18,972 nt of DNA from an uncultured Muribaculaceae bacterium (GTDB lineage: Bacteria > Bacteroidota > Bacteroidia > Bacteroidales > Muribaculaceae): positions 1 to 18,972 of the forward strand of contig CAMWXQ010000006.1 of the NCBI GenBank assembly GCA_947178235.1. The letters are read 5' to 3'. This document shows positions 15,374-18,972 of the stretch, in pieces. Numbering within the stretch: the first letter of the stretch is position 1; each line of letters starts with the position of its first letter. Made by a program: the position numbers and the translations under genes. The notes under the pieces are model-generated. The model was not told where the DNA came from. It was given only the letters and a program-made list of their open reading frames with translations, and did no database searches.

Positions 15374-16555
15374 ATGGACGTAAATTGCATTTCAGACAAG
15401 ATATATTATATCGGTGTCAATGACCGCACAACGGCCAAGTTCGAGGCCATGTGGCCTCTCCCCTATGGTGTCAGCTATAACTCGTACCTCGTCACGGGCC
15501 CCGACAAGGTGGCCATCGTCGACGGCGTCGAGGTCGGCCACGCCGCACGGCAGATCGACGAGATCAAGTCGCGTCTCGGCGACCGCAAGCCGGACTATCT
15601 CATAATCAATCATATGGAGCCCGACCACTCGGGGGGCATCAGTGCCCTGCGCGCCGTGTGGCCCGACATCACCATCGTGGGCAACGGCCAGACCATCAAC
15701 ATGGTGCGCGGATTCTACGGCGTCGAGGGGAGTGTCCTCAAAGTCAAGGACGGCGATACCCTCAGCCTCGGCGAGGGGGTCACGCTCCGCTTTGCCCTCA
15801 CCCCGATGGTCCACTGGCCCGAGACGATGATGACCTACCTGGTCGAGGAGGAGACGCTGTTCAGCGGCGACGCCTTCGGGTGTTTCGGCGCCCTGGCCGG
15901 TTATGTGCTCGACGGCGGTGCCCAGACCGAGATGTACCTCGCCGAGATGGAACGGTACTATGCGAGCATCGTCGGCAAGTACGGCCAGTTCGTGCAGAAG
16001 GCGCTCCAGAAGCTCCAACCCCTCGCGATCTCGACCATCTGCCCGACACACGGCCCCGTGTGGCGCAGCCATGTGGCCCGCGTCGTAGATCTCTATGACC
16101 GCCTCAGCCGCTACGAGCCCCTGGACAACGGCGTGACCATCGTCTACGGCTCGATGTACGGGAACACCGCCATGATGGCCGAGCGTGCCGCACACGAACT
16201 CGCATGTGCCGGCGTCGGCCCCATCGAGATGTTCAATGCCTCGACCGCCGACCTCAGCCGTCTGCTCGCCGCCGCATTCCGCCACAAGGGTCTGCTCATA
16301 GCCTCGCCGACCTACTCGGAGCCCATCTTCCCCCCGGTCAAGACTTTTGTGGACGGCCTCGTGATACGCGGGCTCAAAAACAGGGACATCGTCCTCGTCG
16401 GCGGATGCTCGTGGTCCGAGCGCGCCTCGGCCCTAATGGCCGAACTGCTCGGCACCGACCTGCCCCGCACCACATTCAAACACGCCGGATCGTGTGACGA
16501 GCACGATGCCGTGCGCAAGCTCGCCGCCGAACTCGGCACAAGAATAAATAATTGA
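15374..16555 (+). CDS. fprA: FprA family A-type flavoprotein (flavodiiron protein)
   Basis: A 393-residue cytoplasmic protein with no signal peptide, the usual length for a class A flavodiiron protein. The metallo-beta-lactamase-like domain (1-250) carries all diiron ligands: HMEPDH (His80, Glu82, Asp84, and His85), His147 in MVHWPE, Asp166 in FSGDAF and His226 in CPTHGP. The flavodoxin domain (254-393) carries the FMN phosphate loop YGSMYGNTAMM (258-268) and the later loops SPTYSEP and GGCSWSE. The enzyme reduces O2 to water and/or NO to N2O with electrons from rubredoxin or an NAD(P)H-linked reductase, protecting anaerobes. There is no fused rubredoxin or flavin reductase domain. The next gene starts 23 nt downstream on the same strand, probably in the same transcript. 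The start is fixed by the family N-terminus (KIYYIGVNDR). Confidence 0.95.
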   Translation: MDVNCISDKIYYIGVNDRTTAKFEAMWPLPYGVSYNSYLVTGPDKVAIVDGVEVGHAARQIDEIKSRLGDRKPDYLIINHMEPDHSGGISALRAVWPDITIVGNGQTINMVRGFYGVEGSVLKVKDGDTLSLGEGVTLRFALTPMVHWPETMMTYLVEEETLFSGDAFGCFGALAGYVLDGGAQTEMYLAEMERYYASIVGKYGQFVQKALQKLQPLAISTICPTHGPVWRSHVARVVDLYDRLSRYEPLDNGVTIVYGSMYGNTAMMAERAAHELACAGVGPIEMFNASTADLSRLLAAAFRHKGLLIASPTYSEPIFPPVKTFVDGLVIRGLKNRDIVLVGGCSWSERASALMAELLGTDLPRTTFKHAGSCDEHDAVRKLAAELGTRINN

Positions 16556-16578
16556 TAATCCCCCCAACAACTCCGACT

Positions 16579-17109
16579 ATGAAGAAAACAATTTTCTCGC
16601 TCCTTGCCGTCATGGCGATGGCCCTGGGCTTTGTGTCGTGCAACGACGACAAGGACGAACCCGCTCCCTCGGCAGCCTTCCAGTATGCACTCGACCAGGT
16701 CTATCCCGGCGCCACAGGTGTCAAGTGGGAGAAGAAAGCCGCATGGCAGGTGGCCGAATTCGACCAGAACGGCGCCGAGTACGACGTATGGTTCAACGCA
16801 CTCACCGTCGAGTGGGCCATGACCGAGATCGACTACGGCAAGAACATCATGTCTGTCCCCGACCTCCCCGTGCTCAAAGCCATCGAGCAGAGCGAATACG
16901 GCATGTGGACCCTCGACGACATCTCCTATTACCAGCAGACCGCCATGTCGTTCTACATCGCCGAGATGGAGACTGCCGGCAAGCCCGACACCGACCTCTA
17001 CATAGCCCCCGACGGCAAGATCATCAAGATCATCCCCTCGTCGCAGACCCCGGACATCACCCCCAACACCGACATCCGCCCCGCCCTCAACATCGAGGAG
17101 GTGGAGTGA
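16579..17109 (+). CDS. PepSY-like (DUF2874-type) surface lipoprotein
   Basis: A 176-residue protein with a lipoprotein signal peptide ending GFVS before Cys21. The cysteine is followed by NDDKDE, an acidic export signal pointing to the cell surface. The mature part contains two related segments of the PepSY-like type: AFQYALDQVYPGATGVKWEKKAAWQVAEF (in pieces) with YDVWFNALTVEWAMTE, and LKAIEQSEYGMWTLDDISYY with TDLYIAPDGKIIKIIP. Such proteins resemble beta-lactamase-inhibitor-like folds; their role in Bacteroidetes is mostly unknown. A frame extension to 16552 would need a TTG start, so the ATG at 16579 is preferred because it opens the signal peptide. It follows the flavodiiron gene by 23 nt and ends before a hairpin at 17140. 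Confidence 0.85.
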   Translation: MKKTIFSLLAVMAMALGFVSCNDDKDEPAPSAAFQYALDQVYPGATGVKWEKKAAWQVAEFDQNGAEYDVWFNALTVEWAMTEIDYGKNIMSVPDLPVLKAIEQSEYGMWTLDDISYYQQTAMSFYIAEMETAGKPDTDLYIAPDGKIIKIIPSSQTPDITPNTDIRPALNIEEVE

Positions 17110-17139
17110 GGGTGAATCTCTTGAATTTGGAATTCCAAT

Positions 17140-17179
17140 GCATCAAACCCCACGGATGAAATCCCGTGGGGTTTGATGC
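17140..17179 (+). terminator. Hairpin terminator after the PepSY-like gene
   Basis: A perfect 16-bp stem (17140-17155 with 17164-17179; core CAAACCCCACGG) with an 8-nt loop lies 30 nt after the stop. Only a short T-containing stretch follows (GTCTTG), so it may be a weak terminator or an mRNA 3'-end stabiliser. Confidence 0.65.
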
Positions 17180-17217
17180 GTCTTGTGACGACAAGGTTAG
17201 CATAATCAACATTAACG

Positions 17218-17252
17218 ATTGTAGGGACATGCCGAAGGCATGTCCCTACAAT
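17218..17252. repeat. REP-like perfect palindrome (GTAGGGACATGCC)
   Basis: A 16-bp perfect stem (17218-17233 with 17237-17252) has a GAA loop. The sequence GTAGGGACATGCC with its inverse is of the dispersed palindromic type seen in multiple copies in many bacterial genomes; only one copy is in this window, so dispersal is inferred. Confidence 0.6.
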
Positions 17253-17255
17253 AGG

Positions 17256-17309
17256 TCGGAGGGCTGAGCTTGTGGCGACTTGGTTGTCGCCACGAGTTCA
17301 GCCCTCCGA
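17256..17309. terminator. Long hairpin after the leucine-rich-repeat gene
   Basis: A 24-bp stem (17256-17279 with 17286-17309; arms CGGAGGGCTGA and TGTGGCGAC) with a 6-nt loop TTGGTT lies 20 nt after the stop of the minus-strand gene at 17330. Two positions pair as G-U only if plus-strand RNA is made; in minus-strand RNA they are A-C mismatches. It may end the minus-strand transcript or be an independent repeat. Confidence 0.6.
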
Positions 17310-17329
17310 GGTTTGGGTTTTTGGGTGTG

Positions 17330-18814
17330 TTATTTCACGAAGATTTTTTCTGCGTTGGTGCCCTGTCTGCGGATATAGAGTCCGGGGAGGAGGCCATCGG
17401 TGTTGTCGCCGACCTTCACTCCATTGAGATCATAGACCTCCACGGGGAGATTGGCGTCGAACCGGACCACGACCTCATCGATGCCCGAGAAATCGTATGC
17501 CACAATATTCGCAAATCCCTTCCACGGCTCGGTCTCCTTGCATTTTGCTATTGCCGATTCCGGGACATAGAGGGTGGCTGTTCGCGGTATCTCTTCGAAT
17601 ACGTCGTCGGGGGCAAGGATGGGATTCTCCGCTCCATAGTAAACAGATGTAAGCCACTCACAACCGAAGAAAGCCCTCTGACCTATTCCGGTGATCTTGG
17701 CTGGGATAGTTACAGAAGTGAGACCGTCGCAACAGCTGAAAGCGCTCGCACCGATTCTGGTTACGGAGTTGGGGATGGAGACTGATTTTAGGTTGGAGTA
17801 ATAGCAAAAAGCTAAATTACCTATTTCGGTGACAGTTTCGGGAATCACCACATCCACGACTTCTTTGCCATCGATATACAGGTACTTTGCACAGGAAAGA
17901 GGATTGGAGAGGGCATCGGTAAACTTGATGCTGCACAGAGACTCTATGCTTTCGAATTCAGCTTTCACAAGGGTATTGCCACAGCCCGAAAAAGCCCACT
18001 CGCCGATTTCGGTCACCGAGGCGGGGATGAGGATGGAGGTGAGGCCACAACCGCTGAAAGCATACCTGCCGATTTTGGTCACGGAGTTGGGGATGGAGAC
18101 CGAAGCCATATTTTCGAATTGATAGAACGCCCAGTCGCAGATTTCGGTGACTGTCGCCGGGATAACGACGTCTACGACTTCGCTGCCATCAATATACAAA
18201 TGTTTGGCGAAGGTAAGCGGATTGGATTCGGCACTGCCAAATTTCATGCTGCATAGAGCCTCGATACTTGCAAATTCGGCTTTTTCAAGACTGCCTCCCC
18301 AACAATTAAAAGCATCTAATCCGATTTCAACCCCCGAGCCGAGGATGGAGACTGATGCAAGGGAGTAGCAACCACTGAAAGCATACCATCCGATCTCAGT
18401 CACGGAGGCGGGGATGGTTACAGAAGTCAATCCATTGCAAGCGTCGAAAGCACTCATACCGATTTTTGTCACGGAGGCGGGAATGTTTACCGACGTAAGG
18501 TTAGAAGACGAGAATGCATAGTCTCTGATTTCGGTCACTGAGCCGGGTATGGTAACCGATTTAAGGTTGGAATGGTTGAAGGAGTTTTCTCCGATGGCTA
18601 CCACTGTGTACTGCGCCGTGCCGTCATTTGCTTTTTCGGGTATCACGATATTCTCACTGAGTTCGCCGAACTGTTGGGCGGTCATGCAGGTTTTTGCATC
18701 CTCGTCGATGACCGTGTACGTGAGGGTCTCGCCCTCGTAGGTGTACGCGAAGTTGCGGGCCATTGCAGAAAGCGCGAGGAGCACTCCGAGCAGCAAAAGC
18801 AAAACTTTTTTCAT
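17330..18814 (-). CDS. BspA-type leucine-rich-repeat surface protein with T9SS tail
   Basis: A 494-residue protein with a signal peptide (1-19, ending SAMA). From about residue 70 to 400 it consists of BspA/LRR_5 repeats of about 23 residues with consensus LTSVTIPASVTEIGxYAFSGC (for example 85-106, 106-128, 129-151, 259-278, 364-386). Two blocks starting KAEFxSIExLCSxKF and ending VVDVVIPxTVTEI (178-226 and 284-332) are a duplication offset by 106 residues. The C-terminus VEVYDLNGVKVGDNTDGLLP followed by GLYIRRQG is a T9SS sorting tail. Proteins of this class bind extracellular matrix or other cells, or are simply secreted adhesin scaffolds. It is monocistronic and convergent with the PepSY-like gene. 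Its codons look less GC-rich than those of its neighbours, especially in the repeat region, which may mean a different history. Confidence 0.9.
   Translation of the reverse strand: MKKVLLLLLGVLLALSAMARNFAYTYEGETLTYTVIDEDAKTCMTAQQFGELSENIVIPEKANDGTAQYTVVAIGENSFNHSNLKSVTIPGSVTEIRDYAFSSSNLTSVNIPASVTKIGMSAFDACNGLTSVTIPASVTEIGWYAFSGCYSLASVSILGSGVEIGLDAFNCWGGSLEKAEFASIEALCSMKFGSAESNPLTFAKHLYIDGSEVVDVVIPATVTEICDWAFYQFENMASVSIPNSVTKIGRYAFSGCGLTSILIPASVTEIGEWAFSGCGNTLVKAEFESIESLCSIKFTDALSNPLSCAKYLYIDGKEVVDVVIPETVTEIGNLAFCYYSNLKSVSIPNSVTRIGASAFSCCDGLTSVTIPAKITGIGQRAFFGCEWLTSVYYGAENPILAPDDVFEEIPRTATLYVPESAIAKCKETEPWKGFANIVAYDFSGIDEVVVRFDANLPVEVYDLNGVKVGDNTDGLLPGLYIRRQGTNAEKIFVK
17819..17974 (-). repeat. 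Internal duplication block, copy 2 (LRR gene)
   Basis: Encodes residues 281-332 (TLVKAEFESIESLCS through VVDVVIPETVTEI). It is the counterpart of 18137-18292, displaced by 318 bp, and similar at both protein and DNA level. Confidence 0.75.
18137..18292 (-). repeat. Internal duplication block, copy 1 (LRR gene)
   Basis: Encodes residues 175-226 (SLEKAEFASIEALCS through VVDVVIPATVTEI). Together with copy 2 it shows a two-module build of the leucine-rich-repeat region: canonical 23-residue repeats, then this non-canonical block, then canonical repeats again. Confidence 0.75.
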
Positions 18815-18872
18815 GGTTTACGCTTTGTCCACGGATCCACCTCGTTGACTATCAATGTATTAATAAACAAAA

Positions 18873-18964
18873 AGCGTGAAGATCTGTATCCGTTACCCGT
18901 CCCACGAATCGAGGCTCTGGCATGTGCCCATCTGAGTAGAACGAGCAACGCGGAGCCTCACGCT
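18873..18964. other. Nested inverted repeats, possible structured RNA or regulatory leader
   Basis: An outer pair (AGCGTGA at 18873-18879 with TCACGCT at 18958-18964) and an inner pair (GAGGCTC at 18911-18917 with GAGCCTC at 18953-18959, extendable to 9 bp by a G-U and G-C pair in plus-strand RNA) share two bases at the right arm. On the minus strand a T-rich run (18873-18867) follows the outer arm. I recognise no known riboswitch or tRNA in it, and the element may continue beyond the window edge. Confidence 0.3.
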
Positions 18965-18972
18965 GTATGATA

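Noticed and set aside
16552..16578. Earlier start of the PepSY-like gene at 16552
   Set aside because: It needs a TTG codon, adds MIIPPTTPT before a perfect lipoprotein signal peptide, and overlaps the flavodiiron stop; ATG at 16579 is preferred.
17218..17309. Insertion sequence ends or CRISPR repeats
   Set aside because: The palindromes differ from each other, are not regularly spaced with unique spacers, and no transposase or cas gene is in the window.
18815..18972. tRNA or known riboswitch at the right end
   Set aside because: No cloverleaf with T-loop consensus and no TPP or cobalamin core motif was found; only unexplained inverted repeats.

Overview
The window looks like chromosomal DNA of a GC-rich gut-type Bacteroidales, probably Muribaculaceae or a Prevotella-like relative. 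The reasons are: five secreted proteins ending in type IX secretion system (T9SS) sorting tails, most with the 'YDLLGR' start; two lipoproteins with an acidic 'CxDD' or 'CDD' surface-export signal; a TonB-dependent receptor with an N-terminal carboxypeptidase-regulatory-like domain; and promoters of the Bacteroidetes type (TTTG, about 20 nt, then TAnnTTTG). The exact genus is inference.

Layout. (1) 1-5757, minus strand: a tightly packed operon read TonB-dependent receptor, DUF4876-like surface lipoprotein, DUF6850-like outer-membrane beta-barrel, M16 zinc protease (cut by the window edge). The second and third genes share an ATGA overlap and the fourth starts 2 nt after the third stops. (2) 5758-5939: divergent promoter region. 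(3) 5940-7691, plus: T9SS-secreted protein with beta-propeller-like repeats. (4) 7712-7750: a perfect 17-bp hairpin between convergent genes. (5) 7768-15144, minus: a pectin-degrading cluster read PL9 pectate lyase, PL1 pectate lyase, then a second and longer PL1 pectate lyase with its own promoter. All three carry signal peptides and T9SS tails. (6) 15145-15373: divergent promoters with near-consensus elements. (7) 15374-17109, plus: A-type flavoprotein (flavodiiron protein) followed by a small PepSY-like lipoprotein. (8) 17110-17329: three consecutive strong hairpins. (9) 17330-18814, minus: BspA-type leucine-rich-repeat protein with a T9SS tail and a 106-residue internal duplication. (10) 18815-18972: non-coding, with nested inverted repeats.

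How the parts fit. The three pectate lyases probably act together on homogalacturonan-type pectin outside the cell; no SusC/SusD pair is visible, so this is not a complete classical polysaccharide utilisation locus within the window. The first operon looks like an outer-membrane uptake or processing system whose substrate I cannot tell. The flavodiiron protein is probably an O2/NO detoxification enzyme of an anaerobe.

Noteworthy structure beyond the genes: a 49-nt stretch encoding the T9SS tail is nearly identical (47/49) and inverted between the two convergent genes at 7601-7849, flanking the hairpin. Degenerate 9-nt tandem repeats lie at the 5' ends of two genes (about 2919-2963 and 12317-12360). 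A palindrome cluster lies at 17140-17309. No intergenic stretch exceeds 300 bases, and I see no tRNA, rRNA, CRISPR or insertion sequence.
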